64,000 nt of DNA, from assembly GCF_030548465.1 (NCBI RefSeq), contig NZ_JAUOSF010000002.1:310001-374000 (forward strand), read 5' to 3'. Under the pieces are notes generated by a model, which made no database searches, was not told where the DNA came from, and saw nothing but the letters and a program-made list of their open reading frames with translations. Shown piece by piece: positions 53,814-62,625 of this stretch. The DNA is from Tamlana sp. 2_MG-2023. Lineage in GTDB: Bacteria; Bacteroidota; Bacteroidia; Flavobacteriales; Flavobacteriaceae. How positions within the stretch are numbered: the stretch's first letter is position 1; each line of letters starts with the position of its first letter. The position numbers and the translations under genes were made by a program.

Positions 53814-55154
53814 ATGTTAAAACAATTTTCAGATTTAGGTGTTCATGAATCCTTTCAAAAAAGCTTATTAGATTTAAGCATATCGAAACCTACAGATGTT
53901 CAAGAAAAAACCATTCCTGTAATATTAAATAAAAAGGAAGATTTGGTTGTTTTAGCAAAAACAGGAACAGGAAAAACAGCTGCTTTCGGGTTACCATTAT
54001 TACAGCTAACCAACACAAACGATGTAAATATTCAAACGCTTATACTCGCACCAACCAGAGAATTAGGCCAACAAATATTTACGAATCTTCATGCTTTAGC
54101 TGCCGAAAATCCTGAAATAAAAATAGCTTCCATTTGTGGAGGGACACCCATAAAACCTCAAATAGAACTATTAAAAGATCCTACGCAAATCGTAGTGGCT
54201 ACACCTGGTCGTTTAGTCGATTTATTAAAACGTGAAGTCATCAATCTTAATCATTTGAAATACTTTGTTTTAGATGAAGCCGATGAAATGGTTACTGCAT
54301 TAAAAGAAGAAGTGGATACCATCATAAAAGTCATTCCTAAAAACAGAAGAACCTTCTTGTTTACGGCAACAATGCCTGGTACCATAAAGCAATTGATTCA
54401 GAATTACATGTCCAAACATGTGGTTCAAATTGAAGCAAACATGGAAACTACTGGTCACCAAGGCATCGATCACCAATATGTGGTGGTTGAGCCCATTGAA
54501 AAATTAGACGTTTTGCTTTATTTCTTAAATTCAAGAGCAGGGGAGCGTGGTATTATTTTCTGTAAAACAAAAGCGGCTGTAAATAAATTAGCTAAAAATT
54601 TAGCCATTAATAAATTTTCTTCTGGAGCTTTACACGGTAGTTTGTCACAAGGTATTCGTGATCGTATTATGGGACAATTTAGAGAAGGTCATATTGATAT
54701 TTTAGTAGCAACCGATTTGGCTGCTCGTGGTATTGATGTTAAGGAACTATCATATGTGGTTAATTATCATTTACCTGATACTTACGAAGCCTACGTACAC
54801 CGAAGCGGAAGAACGGCTAGAGCGGGAGCAAAGGGACTTTCCTTAACCATCCTACAGGAAGAAGAAGTGGTTGATATTGCTGAGTTTGAAGATGAATTAG
54901 GAATCACTTTTAAAACCTTTGAAAAGGCAGATGCACAAAGTATTGAAGAAAACAATACCTTATTATGGGCTAAAAAAATATTTAAAACCAAACCCAATCG
55001 TGAGGTTTCAGAAGATTTAAAATCTCAAATAAAAACTATTTTTCATCACTTAACTAAAGAGGAATTGGTCGATAAAATATTGGCTCATTATTTAGCTGAA
55101 AACACAACCGTACTACCAAAAGAAACCGTTTCTAAAAAGCGTAAAAAGCACTAA
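53814..55154 (+). CDS. DEAD-box RNA helicase
   Basis: From the ATG at 53814 (MLKQFSDLGVHES) the protein has 446 residues with the full DEAD-box set: the Q motif region (KPTDVQEKTIP), AKTGTGKT, PTRELG, DEADEM, TATMPG, ATDLAARGID and HRSGRTARAG. The C-terminal 90 residues are a short variable tail ending in Lys-rich sequence. It probably remodels RNA in ribosome assembly, cold adaptation or decay. It is seven bases upstream of a second, different DEAD-box gene, so the two may be made together. Confidence 0.93.
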   Translation: MLKQFSDLGVHESFQKSLLDLSISKPTDVQEKTIPVILNKKEDLVVLAKTGTGKTAAFGLPLLQLTNTNDVNIQTLILAPTRELGQQIFTNLHALAAENPEIKIASICGGTPIKPQIELLKDPTQIVVATPGRLVDLLKREVINLNHLKYFVLDEADEMVTALKEEVDTIIKVIPKNRRTFLFTATMPGTIKQLIQNYMSKHVVQIEANMETTGHQGIDHQYVVVEPIEKLDVLLYFLNSRAGERGIIFCKTKAAVNKLAKNLAINKFSSGALHGSLSQGIRDRIMGQFREGHIDILVATDLAARGIDVKELSYVVNYHLPDTYEAYVHRSGRTARAGAKGLSLTILQEEEVVDIAEFEDELGITFKTFEKADAQSIEENNTLLWAKKIFKTKPNREVSEDLKSQIKTIFHHLTKEELVDKILAHYLAENTTVLPKETVSKKRKKH

Positions 55155-55160
55155 TAATAC

Positions 55161-56474
55161 ATGGCAAACGAGATTAAAAATCAGCAAGATATTTTAGATA
55201 AACTGAATATTGAAGCTTTAAACCCCATGCAAGAAGAAGCGCTTGCGGTTATGGAAGTTTCAACGAACACCGTGTTATTATCTCCAACGGGTACAGGAAA
55301 AACATTGGCTTTTTTGTTACCATTACTGAAGGTTTTAAACCCTGAATCGGAAGACATTCAAGCTTTAATCATTGTGCCTTCTCGAGAATTAGCCATTCAA
55401 ATTGAGCAAGTCGTGCGTTCTATGGGCTCTGGCTATAAGGTAAATGCGGTTTATGGCGGTAGACCTATGTCCAAAGATAAAATTGAAATTAAGCACAATC
55501 CCGCTATTTTAGTAGGTACACCAGGACGAATCTTAGATCATTTTGATAGCGATCGTTTTTCAAAAACTAGTATAAAAACGCTTATTTTAGATGAATTTGA
55601 CAAGTCTTTAGAAGATGGTTTTGAAGAAGAAATGAAAGCGATTATTGGTCAGTTAGCAAGCATTAATAAACGGATTTTAACTTCAGCCACTCAAGGTGTG
55701 AAAATCCCTGGTTTCGTAAGATTAGATAAACCTGAAATTGTCGATTTTCTGAAAGAAAAAAGAAAATCTCAATTAGCCATTAAAACAGTTATTTCCCCTG
55801 ATAAAAACAAACTTAAAACCCTGTTGCAATTAATGCAACATATAGGAAATAAACAAGGCATCATTTTCTGTAATTTAAGAGATAGTATAGGAGATGTAAG
55901 TCGTTTTTTAAAGCGCAATAAAATTAGTCATACAACTTTCTCTGGAGGCATGGAGCAAAAAGACAGAGAGCGTGCTTTAATAAAGTTTAGAAATGGAAGT
56001 TCTCAAGTACTATTAGCTACCGATTTGGCTGCTAGAGGTATCGATATTCCTGAACTTAATTATATCATTCATTATGAATTGCCACGACATGAAGAGGAAT
56101 TCATTCATAGAAATGGCAGAACAGCCAGAGTTAATGCCAAAGGCACAGCCTATATTTTAAAATGGCAGGATCAATTGTTACCAGAGTTTATTAAAGATGT
56201 AAAAGGCATTAATATTTCTAAAAAAGCTGAGTTTATTCCTCAATTTTGGGAAACTTTATTTATTTCTGGAGGTAGAAAAGATAAAATTTCAAAAGGTGAT
56301 ATTGCTGGCTTATTTTTTAAAAATGGTAACATTAACAAAGATCAACTGGGAATAATTGAGCTAAAGCAAGACTGTGCTTTTGTTGCAGTACCTTTATCTA
56401 TTGCCAATGAGTTGGTTGAAAAACTAAACAATTCACGATTAAAGAAAAAAAAGGTACGTATTACCATTCTGTAA
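55161..56474 (+). CDS. DEAD-box RNA helicase with DbpA-type RNA-binding tail
   Basis: The 437 residues have SPTGTGKT, PSRELA, ATDLAARGID and HRNGRTARV. The Walker B box reads DEFD instead of DEAD and motif III reads SAT. The last 75 residues (GGRKDKISKGDIAGLFF onward) match the DbpA RNA-binding domain, which in relatives recognises 23S rRNA hairpin 92. The predicted role is 50S ribosome assembly. It is in an operon with the preceding helicase. Confidence 0.9.
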   Translation: MANEIKNQQDILDKLNIEALNPMQEEALAVMEVSTNTVLLSPTGTGKTLAFLLPLLKVLNPESEDIQALIIVPSRELAIQIEQVVRSMGSGYKVNAVYGGRPMSKDKIEIKHNPAILVGTPGRILDHFDSDRFSKTSIKTLILDEFDKSLEDGFEEEMKAIIGQLASINKRILTSATQGVKIPGFVRLDKPEIVDFLKEKRKSQLAIKTVISPDKNKLKTLLQLMQHIGNKQGIIFCNLRDSIGDVSRFLKRNKISHTTFSGGMEQKDRERALIKFRNGSSQVLLATDLAARGIDIPELNYIIHYELPRHEEEFIHRNGRTARVNAKGTAYILKWQDQLLPEFIKDVKGINISKKAEFIPQFWETLFISGGRKDKISKGDIAGLFFKNGNINKDQLGIIELKQDCAFVAVPLSIANELVEKLNNSRLKKKKVRITIL

Positions 56475-56524
56475 ACACCTAATATTTAGTTGAAATTTAA
56501 GATGGTACATCTATTTTTTACATG

Positions 56525-56532
56525 TACTTTTG
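56525..56532 (+). promoter_or_regulatory. Putative -7 box before the J-domain gene
   Basis: TACTTTTG followed by CC matches the -7 consensus and lies 24 bases before the start, giving a leader of about 18 bases. Confidence 0.5.
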
Positions 56533-56556
56533 CCGCTTCAAAAATAAAATTCTAAA

Positions 56557-56997
56557 ATGAAGCGTATTAACGAATATAAAAAACTCTTTGGAGTTGAAAA
56601 CGAGATCGAATTAGGTACTTTAAAAAAGAGTTACCGCAATTTGGTTAAAGAATGGCATCCTGATAAATTTCAAGATGGTGACGCTTTAAAAGAAGAAGCT
56701 GAAATTAATAGCCGTAGAATTATTGATGGTTATCATTTCTTGGTGAGTATGGCGCCAGAAACTTTAGAAGCAAACTTACCAGCTTACACCGAAACAATTA
56801 ACAATTCTGGTATTGCCGATTATCAGCACAAAGGACAGTTGTTAGAAATTACATTTTTAGATGGCTCTACTTACGAGTATTTTGGCGTGACTAAACAAGT
56901 GTATATTAAAATGATAAATAGTGGTAAGTTAAATCGTTTTGCTAAACGTTCAATCTATCCTAATTATAAATATCGCATGTCGAAGCGAGAGCTTTAA
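56557..56997 (+). CDS. J-domain/KTSC fusion protein
   Basis: The 146 residues combine an N-terminal J domain (about 5-65) with the Hsp70-stimulating HPD motif intact (EWHPDKF) and a C-terminal KTSC domain (about 80-146: LLEITFLDGSTYEYFGV, then IKMINSGKLNRFA). J domains recruit DnaK. KTSC is a short domain of unknown function often tied to nucleic-acid or lysyl-tRNA synthetase-like contexts. The pairing suggests a specialised DnaK co-chaperone. A bidirectional terminator follows. Confidence 0.87.
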   Translation: MKRINEYKKLFGVENEIELGTLKKSYRNLVKEWHPDKFQDGDALKEEAEINSRRIIDGYHFLVSMAPETLEANLPAYTETINNSGIADYQHKGQLLEITFLDGSTYEYFGVTKQVYIKMINSGKLNRFAKRSIYPNYKYRMSKREL

Positions 56998-57010
56998 AAT
57001 TAATAGAGTT

Positions 57011-57043
57011 AAAAAAGGTTGTCCATTTCAGACAACCTTTTTT
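57011..57043. terminator. Bidirectional terminator
   Basis: A perfect 13-pair stem (57011-57023 with 57031-57043) has A6 on the left and T6 on the right. It serves the convergent J-domain and thioredoxin genes. Confidence 0.88.
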
Positions 57044-57063
57044 AATTATTACTTTATTTTCTG

Positions 57064-57360
57064 CTAGTTATTACTAGAAATCACATTAAGGATTTCATTT
57101 TTCTGAAGCACACCAGACTGTCTCCATACTTGCTTACCGTTTTTAAATAACAACATCGTTGGTACACCACGTACTTGATATTTTGTTGCTAGTTCTTGAT
57201 TTTTATCAACATCTATTTTAACAATAGAGACGTTGTCACCAAGAGTATCTTTCACTTCTTTTAAAATAGGACCTAATGTTTTACAAGGTCCGCACCATGT
57301 TGCAAAGAAATCTACAAGCACTGGTTTGTCTTGATTTATTATTTCTGAAAACTTACTCAT
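57064..57360 (-). CDS. trxA: Thioredoxin
   Basis: The 98-residue protein is a single thioredoxin domain with the active-site WCGPC (Cys23 and Cys26), the cis-Pro region GVPTMLLF and the usual FKNGK. It is a cytoplasmic disulfide reductant. The thioredoxin gene is 33 bases downstream of a cupin gene on the same strand, so they probably form a pair. Confidence 0.94.
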   Translation of the reverse strand: MSKFSEIINQDKPVLVDFFATWCGPCKTLGPILKEVKDTLGDNVSIVKIDVDKNQELATKYQVRGVPTMLLFKNGKQVWRQSGVLQKNEILNVISSNN

Positions 57361-57393
57361 AATTATAACTTTTAAGCGATTTGACTCTAAAGA

Positions 57394-57729
57394 TTAAACA
57401 CTTTTAACTCGTTCTAGTTTATCAAGTACAGAAATAGACAAACGGATGATACAATTTGAAATACAAACTAAATCATGCGGAACATTGGCATCAAGTGCAA
57501 CAATATCTCCTTTTTTAAGATTTTGTTTTTCACCATTTGCACCAAAATCGATTTCACCATCAAACATTTCAATAACAATTGGAAAAGGCGCTTTGTGTTC
57601 CTTCATGAACTGTCCGCTTTTCATAACAATTCGAACTTCTTTGGTGCTTTCCGTTTTTAATAAAACAGTTACCGCTGGTTTTTCATTTTCTTGATAAGTA
57701 ATATTTTCTAGTATGGATGCTTTTTGCAT
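57394..57729 (-). CDS. Small cupin-domain protein
   Basis: The 111-residue single cupin barrel shows EHKAPFPIVIEMFDGEIDFG (motif 1 region) and GDIVALDANVPHDL (motif 2 with His). The first motif keeps only one His, so a metal site is possible but incomplete. Small cupins often sense or bind ligands. It is upstream of trxA in a likely two-gene unit. Confidence 0.85.
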   Translation of the reverse strand: MQKASILENITYQENEKPAVTVLLKTESTKEVRIVMKSGQFMKEHKAPFPIVIEMFDGEIDFGANGEKQNLKKGDIVALDANVPHDLVCISNCIIRLSISVLDKLERVKSV

Positions 57730-57871
57730 AATCTTTGGTATTAAATATTTCTTTTTATTAGTAAAAATTGGTCATTTAAGTTAATGTAAAAAAATAGACT
57801 ATGAAAATAGGTTGAAAACTTTTATCCTAAATTAAAGAATACATATTACTGAATATGTTCAAATAAACAGC

Positions 57872-58777
57872 TTAAAGTGTCTTTCTAATCTTACTTTGAT
57901 AAAATGTATTATTGAAAAGTACATTCTTTAAAAAAATAAAAGCTTGATGATAATCTTTAGTAGGAAGATTAAAAATATCATGGCCTCGACCTCGATAAGT
58001 GTAGAGTATAAAACTAGTGTTTAAACTGGCTAATTTATCTGTTATTTTTTCTGAACCTTCTAAAACAAAAAAGCCTTTTTGAAAGATAGTGCATGAATGG
58101 TGTGCTCCTTTACCATAGGGCACAATGGGATCTTTTTCACCATGATAAAAAATACCAGGAATACTATTGTGCTTCTCAATGGCATTCGTATCAAAAATAG
58201 CTCCAGAAATTGAAAAAACTGCTGCTATTTTTATAGCTTGGTGTCGAGCGGAATTGCTCATTAAATGTCTATTATAAGCAATATTTAAAATGGTTTCTGC
58301 ACCAGCACTGCTTCCTGCCAAAACAATTTTAGAAGCATCGATATTAAAATCCGTTTTATAATCGGTTAAAAACAATAAGGCATCCATAACATCCTGAGCC
58401 CCTTTTTTATAAACTTGGAAAATTTCATTTTGTGGCACTCCACAACTCACACTAAGGCGACCTTGGGTTAATCGATAATCTATACTAGCCACATTATAGC
58501 CTTTGCGTGCAATGTTTTTCGCCATAGACACCATATAACTTTCGTTTCTCTTTCCGGTGTAAAAACCGCCGCCATGGACTAAAACCATCAAAGGTTTTTT
58601 ACTTATACTATCCCTAGCAGGTTGATATATATCTAGTTTTAGTGTGTCATTCGCTTTAATCGCATAATTATATGTGCGTACATTTATTGAATCAAATACG
58701 GAATCGATATAGCGTGTTTGTGCACTTACCGAGTAAAAAATAAGGAAAAATAAAATGCTTAACCTGAATATTGGCAT
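57872..58777 (-). CDS. Secreted alpha/beta-hydrolase (carboxylesterase type)
   Basis: The 301 residues begin with a signal peptide (FLIFYSVSAQ). The alpha/beta-hydrolase core shows the oxyanion motif VHGGGFYTG, the nucleophile in AGSSAGAE, and a likely catalytic Asp (GEKDPIVP) and His (GRGHDIF). It should hydrolyse an ester in the periplasm or outside; the substrate is unknown. It is a single gene. Confidence 0.88.
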   Translation of the reverse strand: MPIFRLSILFFLIFYSVSAQTRYIDSVFDSINVRTYNYAIKANDTLKLDIYQPARDSISKKPLMVLVHGGGFYTGKRNESYMVSMAKNIARKGYNVASIDYRLTQGRLSVSCGVPQNEIFQVYKKGAQDVMDALLFLTDYKTDFNIDASKIVLAGSSAGAETILNIAYNRHLMSNSARHQAIKIAAVFSISGAIFDTNAIEKHNSIPGIFYHGEKDPIVPYGKGAHHSCTIFQKGFFVLEGSEKITDKLASLNTSFILYTYRGRGHDIFNLPTKDYHQAFIFLKNVLFNNTFYQSKIRKTL

Positions 58778-58876
58778 AGTTTGATTACTTCTTAATTTTG
58801 TTACGCTAATTTAAAGTGAATTTTTTATAACAGTTAACCTGTTAGGATTATATTGTGAAATCTAAATGTATTTTAA

Positions 58877-59043
58877 ACTAAAAGAGGCTGCCTAAAAAGT
58901 AAAATTTTCGTCAACCTGAACTTGATTCAGGTTCTCATAATGATTGGTTATCAATATGATGTGATTCTGAAATCGAAGATTCAACGAAGTTAAATAAATT
59001 CAGAATGAAATACTTTAATACTTTTTGTACAGCCTCTTTAGTA
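58877..59043. mobile_element. MITE-like element with terminal inverted repeats
   Basis: About 25 bases at 58877-58901 and 59019-59043 are imperfect inverted repeats, with GAGGCTG and AAAAAGTA conserved. They enclose a non-coding 117-base interior that contains further palindromes (ATTCTGAA with TTCAGAAT). The ends resemble those of transposon families whose termini carry GAGGCTGT. The lack of any transposase gene and the short length fit a MITE. A clear target-site duplication was not found. Confidence 0.65.
58913..58938 (+). repeat. REP-like hairpin inside the MITE-like element
   Basis: AACCTGAA pairs with TTCAGGTT around CTTGA and is followed by CTCAT, the same tail as the his-operon hairpins. 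Confidence 0.65.
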
Positions 59044-59081
59044 TTACTGCTTTATAATAAGCAGCATAATAACTTGTTGAA

Positions 59082-59102
59082 ACCCTGAATCGAGTTCAGG
59101 GT
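59082..59102 (-). repeat. REP-like hairpin downstream of the MITE-like element
   Basis: ACCCTGAA pairs with TTCAGGGT around TCGAG. Read on the - strand it is hairpin plus TTCAAC, similar in type and opposite to the unit at 58913. Confidence 0.55.
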
Positions 59103-59122
59103 GACGTTTAGGTGGCGTGAAA

Positions 59123-60283
59123 CTAGTACGCCATTTTTACTATTTCTTCAACATTTTCAGGAGACAAGTCTTGGTGTTCTCCAAGGCCTGTCCAACCACG
59201 ATCGGTAAAACGTTTTGAAATTTCTTCAGCAGTACCTTCATAATCTTTGGTATAATCTGATAATTTCGTATCGATTCCTAATTCATGGAAAAAGACTACT
59301 GTTTTTTCAATGGCAGCATGTGCTTTATCCTCAGTAGAGCCTTCAGTGATATTCCAAATGCGTTCGGCGTATTGGGCTAATTTCTCTTTTTTGGCTTCAA
59401 AATTAAATTTATAATGGCTTGGCGCAATTATGGCTAAAGTTCTAGCGTGATCTATTCCGAATAAAGCCGTAAGTTCATGTCCCATAGCATGTACTGCCCA
59501 ATCTGTAGGCACGCCTTTTTGTATTAATCCGTTTAAAGCCATGGTGCAACTCCACATGAAGTTTGAAGCCGCTTCATAATCTTTAGGATCTGCAATCACT
59601 TTGGGAGCCACTTCGATAAGGGTTTGCATGATGCTTTCAGCAAAACGATCTTGAAGTAACGCACCAGCAGGGTAGGTCATATATTGTTCTAAAACATGAG
59701 TAAAAGCATCAGTGATACCATTAGCTAATTGGCGTTGCGGAATAGACTGAATCACCTGAGGGTCTAGAATGGAGAACTCAGGAAATAGGCCAGGACCACC
59801 CATACCTAATTTTTCTTTAGTTTCGGTATTGGTAATTACGGCACCAGAATTCATTTCAGAACCCGTAGCAGGTAAGGTTAAAACCGTTCCGAAAGGCATG
59901 CCTTTTTCAGTTCTAATTTTTTTACTCAAAATATCCCAAGGGGTATTGCCTTCAAATAACGCAGCAGACGATAAAAACTTCGTGCCATCAATAACAGAAC
60001 CACCACCAACAGCTAGTAAATAAGTGATATTTTCAGATTTAATTACTTTTAAAGCGTTCATTAAAACGGCATATTCTGGATTTGCAGGAATACCACCAAA
60101 TTCTACAACGTCATAGTCAGATAAAGCTTTTTTAACCTTGTCGTAAATGCCATTCTTTTTAATGCTTCCGCCGCCATAGAGTAGGAGGACTTTAGCGTCT
60201 TTAGGAATTTCATTTTCTAATTTTTCTATAGTGTTCTTACCAAAAATAATTTTGGTAGGATTTTTAAAATCAAAAGTGTTCAT
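59123..60283 (-). CDS. Iron-containing alcohol dehydrogenase (YqhD/BdhA type)
   Basis: The 386 residues belong to the type III iron-dependent alcohol dehydrogenases: GGGSIKKNG cofactor loop, AVGGGSVIDGTKF, TLPATGSEMNSGAVI, and metal-site His residues in GITDAFTHVLEQY and GIDHARTLAI. YqhD-like enzymes reduce aldehydes with NADPH. It is last in the TetR-led redox operon, 20 bases after the MDR gene, which fits an aldehyde-clearing role. Confidence 0.9.
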   Translation of the reverse strand: MNTFDFKNPTKIIFGKNTIEKLENEIPKDAKVLLLYGGGSIKKNGIYDKVKKALSDYDVVEFGGIPANPEYAVLMNALKVIKSENITYLLAVGGGSVIDGTKFLSSAALFEGNTPWDILSKKIRTEKGMPFGTVLTLPATGSEMNSGAVITNTETKEKLGMGGPGLFPEFSILDPQVIQSIPQRQLANGITDAFTHVLEQYMTYPAGALLQDRFAESIMQTLIEVAPKVIADPKDYEAASNFMWSCTMALNGLIQKGVPTDWAVHAMGHELTALFGIDHARTLAIIAPSHYKFNFEAKKEKLAQYAERIWNITEGSTEDKAHAAIEKTVVFFHELGIDTKLSDYTKDYEGTAEEISKRFTDRGWTGLGEHQDLSPENVEEIVKMAY

Positions 60284-60303
60284 AATTTTCGTTTTTAGTT
60301 TGT

Positions 60304-61305
60304 TTAAATTTCAACAATCATTTTCCCTTTGTTTTTACCTTCAAATAAACCGATAAATGCATCAGGGATATTATCAAATCCATTTACAACGGTTTCGGTG
60401 TAAGTCAGTTTACCTTCAGCTAACCAAGCCGATAATTCTTTTATGGCTTCAGGGAATTTTTCTGAATAATTAGAAACAATAAAGCCTTGCATTAAAGCAC
60501 TGTTTTTAACTAAAAAAGGCTGTACACTAACGCTTTTTGGAGTTTCAGTTTTGTTATAAACAGAAATAGCACCACATATAATAATTCTAGCAAATCGGTT
60601 AATATTAAACAACACAGCATCTGAAATTGGTCCGCCTACATTATCAAAATAAATATCAACACCATTAGGCGCTAATTTTGAAATTTCAGCATTCATATCT
60701 TCAGTGGTGTTGTAGTTGATTCCGGCATCAAAACCGAATTTACTTTTAAGCATTTCAACTTTTTCATCGGTTCCAGCAATACCTATAACATGAAGTCCGA
60801 GAATTTTTCCAATTTGTCCAACAACGCTTCCAACAGCTCCAGCAGCACCAGAAACCACTAAAGTTTCGCCAGCAACAGGTTTTCCTATTTCGTTTAAACC
60901 ACAATAAGCCGTTAACCCTGTCATGCCTAAGATACCTAGATAAGCACTTAAAGGCACTTTAGTTCCATCAACCTTTAAAAGACCTTCACAAGAAGAAAGT
61001 TGTTTCGTTTTCCAATCGAGCATCCCTGAAACATAGTCACCTTCTTTAAAATTATCATTTTTAGAAGCAATAACTTTAGCCACCACACCAGATTGCACGG
61101 GTTTATTAAGTTCTAATGGTGCGACATAAGATTTTGCATCACTCATGCGGCCTCTAAGATAAGGGTCTACCGACACATAACTCGTTTCTAAAAGAACTTC
61201 TCCAGAATTAGGTTCTAGGTTTTCATCTTCAGTTATAAATTCAAAATCTGAAACTGAAGGTTTTCCTTGGGGTCTGTTTTTAAGTAAAATGCTTTTTGTT
61301 TTCAT
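60304..61305 (-). CDS. NADP-dependent MDR oxidoreductase (PTGR/CurA type)
   Basis: The 333 residues are a zinc-free medium-chain reductase: SVDPYLRGRM near the N-terminus, the NADP motif GAAGAVGSVVGQ and YFDNVGG in the core. Relatives reduce alpha,beta-unsaturated ketones and aldehydes. It starts five bases after the nitroreductase gene within the TetR-led operon. Confidence 0.92.
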   Translation of the reverse strand: MKTKSILLKNRPQGKPSVSDFEFITEDENLEPNSGEVLLETSYVSVDPYLRGRMSDAKSYVAPLELNKPVQSGVVAKVIASKNDNFKEGDYVSGMLDWKTKQLSSCEGLLKVDGTKVPLSAYLGILGMTGLTAYCGLNEIGKPVAGETLVVSGAAGAVGSVVGQIGKILGLHVIGIAGTDEKVEMLKSKFGFDAGINYNTTEDMNAEISKLAPNGVDIYFDNVGGPISDAVLFNINRFARIIICGAISVYNKTETPKSVSVQPFLVKNSALMQGFIVSNYSEKFPEAIKELSAWLAEGKLTYTETVVNGFDNIPDAFIGLFEGKNKGKMIVEI

Positions 61306-61310
61306 GTCTT

Positions 61311-61943
61311 TTATTTTATAACGGTTACTAAATCTTCCATAGGTTTTCTAACTTTTACTAAGTTAACCAACCAATCGTTTTCTTCTTTTCTGTAGCCTAA
61401 AGGTAACATGACTGCACTACGTAATCCTTTTTCTTTTAAACCTAAAATCTCGTCAACAGCAGTAGGATCAAAACCTTCCAATGGTGTAGCGTCAACACCT
61501 TCAAAAGCAGCAGCGATGATCGCTTGAGAAAAGGCAATATAGGCTTGCTTAGCTGCGTGATGAAAATTTTCTTCCGCAGGTTGTTGCGGATAAGATCCTA
61601 ATAACATCTGACGGTAATTTTCCCAACCTTCGTTTTTAAATCCGCGAATGTCATTTGTTAAATCAAACATGTAATTGATACGGTCTTCGGTATAGGTATC
61701 CCAAGCCGCAAAAATAAGTAGGTGAGAACAATCGGTAATCACAGATTGGTTCCAAGCCACAGGTTTAATTTTTTCTTTAATATCTTGATTTTCAATTAAT
61801 ATGATTTCAAAAGGTTGTAAACCACTTGATGTTGGAGCTAATCGTGCAGCTTCTAAAATACGTTCTATTTTATCTTCAGGAACAGTTTCACCGTTCATAG
61901 CTTTTGCTGCATATCTCCAATTTAATTTATCTAATAATTCCAT
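61311..61943 (-). CDS. Nitroreductase-family NAD(P)H-dependent oxidoreductase
   Basis: The 210 residues show the FMN-binding nitroreductase fold: RYAAKAMNGETVPEDK, EAARLAPTSSGLQPFEIIL, and the C-terminal SAVMLPLGYRKEEND. Members reduce quinones, nitro groups or flavins. It lies in an operon with an SDR-like protein and an MDR reductase under the TetR regulator, suggesting clearance of electrophiles. Confidence 0.92.
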   Translation of the reverse strand: MELLDKLNWRYAAKAMNGETVPEDKIERILEAARLAPTSSGLQPFEIILIENQDIKEKIKPVAWNQSVITDCSHLLIFAAWDTYTEDRINYMFDLTNDIRGFKNEGWENYRQMLLGSYPQQPAEENFHHAAKQAYIAFSQAIIAAAFEGVDATPLEGFDPTAVDEILGLKEKGLRSAVMLPLGYRKEENDWLVNLVKVRKPMEDLVTVIK

Positions 61944-61964
61944 AATTGTATCTATTTATTAATT

Positions 61965-62624
61965 CTATTTTGAAAGTGATTTTATATCGTGTGATGTAAT
62001 AATTGATTTTGTTTGAGAACTTGAATTAGCCAAGTTTATCATCCCTTGAGCAATGGTTTCAGGTTCAATGACTCTATAGTTTTTTAATGGCCCGACGAAC
62101 AAGGGTTGAATGACTTTAAATACAGCCAACCCAATCTTTTCTAGCGTTCGTTGTTCTTCACGTTCGCCCCCAATTAATGAAGGTCTTAAAACAAAGGTGT
62201 TTTTAATATTTTGCTGAAACACATCACGTTCCATTTCACCCTTAGTCTTATAGTAAAACACAGCACTATTAACATTGGCTCCCATAGCAGAAATAACCAA
62301 AAATGTTGAAATGTTATTTTCTTTTGAAAGTTTTGCTGCCGTTACCGGAATACCGTAATCGATTTGTTTGTAAAGGTTTTTGTCTGGTGTTTTACTAGAT
62401 GTAGTGCCAATACAGCAATACACTTCGTCTGCAGTGAAATCTGTTTTAAATTGTTCTAATGCTAACAAATCACCTATAAACTGTGTCACTTTATTAGGAA
62501 GGTTTTCAATTTTAGAACGCGAGAACAGTTTGATTTGGCTGTATCTATCGTCTTCAATTAATTTTTGAAGTAAAATACCGCCTGTTAAACCGGTTGCTCC
62601 TAAAATGATGGCTGTTTTATTCAT
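61965..62624 (-). CDS. NAD(P)-binding SDR-like protein
   Basis: The 219 residues form an atypical short-chain dehydrogenase with the N-terminal motif GATGLTGGIL. Its length fits the NAD(P)H-binding/HTATIP2-like group, whose members may bind cofactor without a classical YxxxK site. It begins one base after the TetR gene ends, so it is the first structural gene of the operon. Confidence 0.87.
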   Translation of the reverse strand: MNKTAIILGATGLTGGILLQKLIEDDRYSQIKLFSRSKIENLPNKVTQFIGDLLALEQFKTDFTADEVYCCIGTTSSKTPDKNLYKQIDYGIPVTAAKLSKENNISTFLVISAMGANVNSAVFYYKTKGEMERDVFQQNIKNTFVLRPSLIGGEREEQRTLEKIGLAVFKVIQPLFVGPLKNYRVIEPETIAQGMINLANSSSQTKSIITSHDIKSLSK

Positions 62625-62625
62625 G

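Noticed and set aside
57446-57694. 82-codon + strand frame opposite the cupin gene
   Set aside because: The cupin motifs on the - strand are clear; the + frame has no features.
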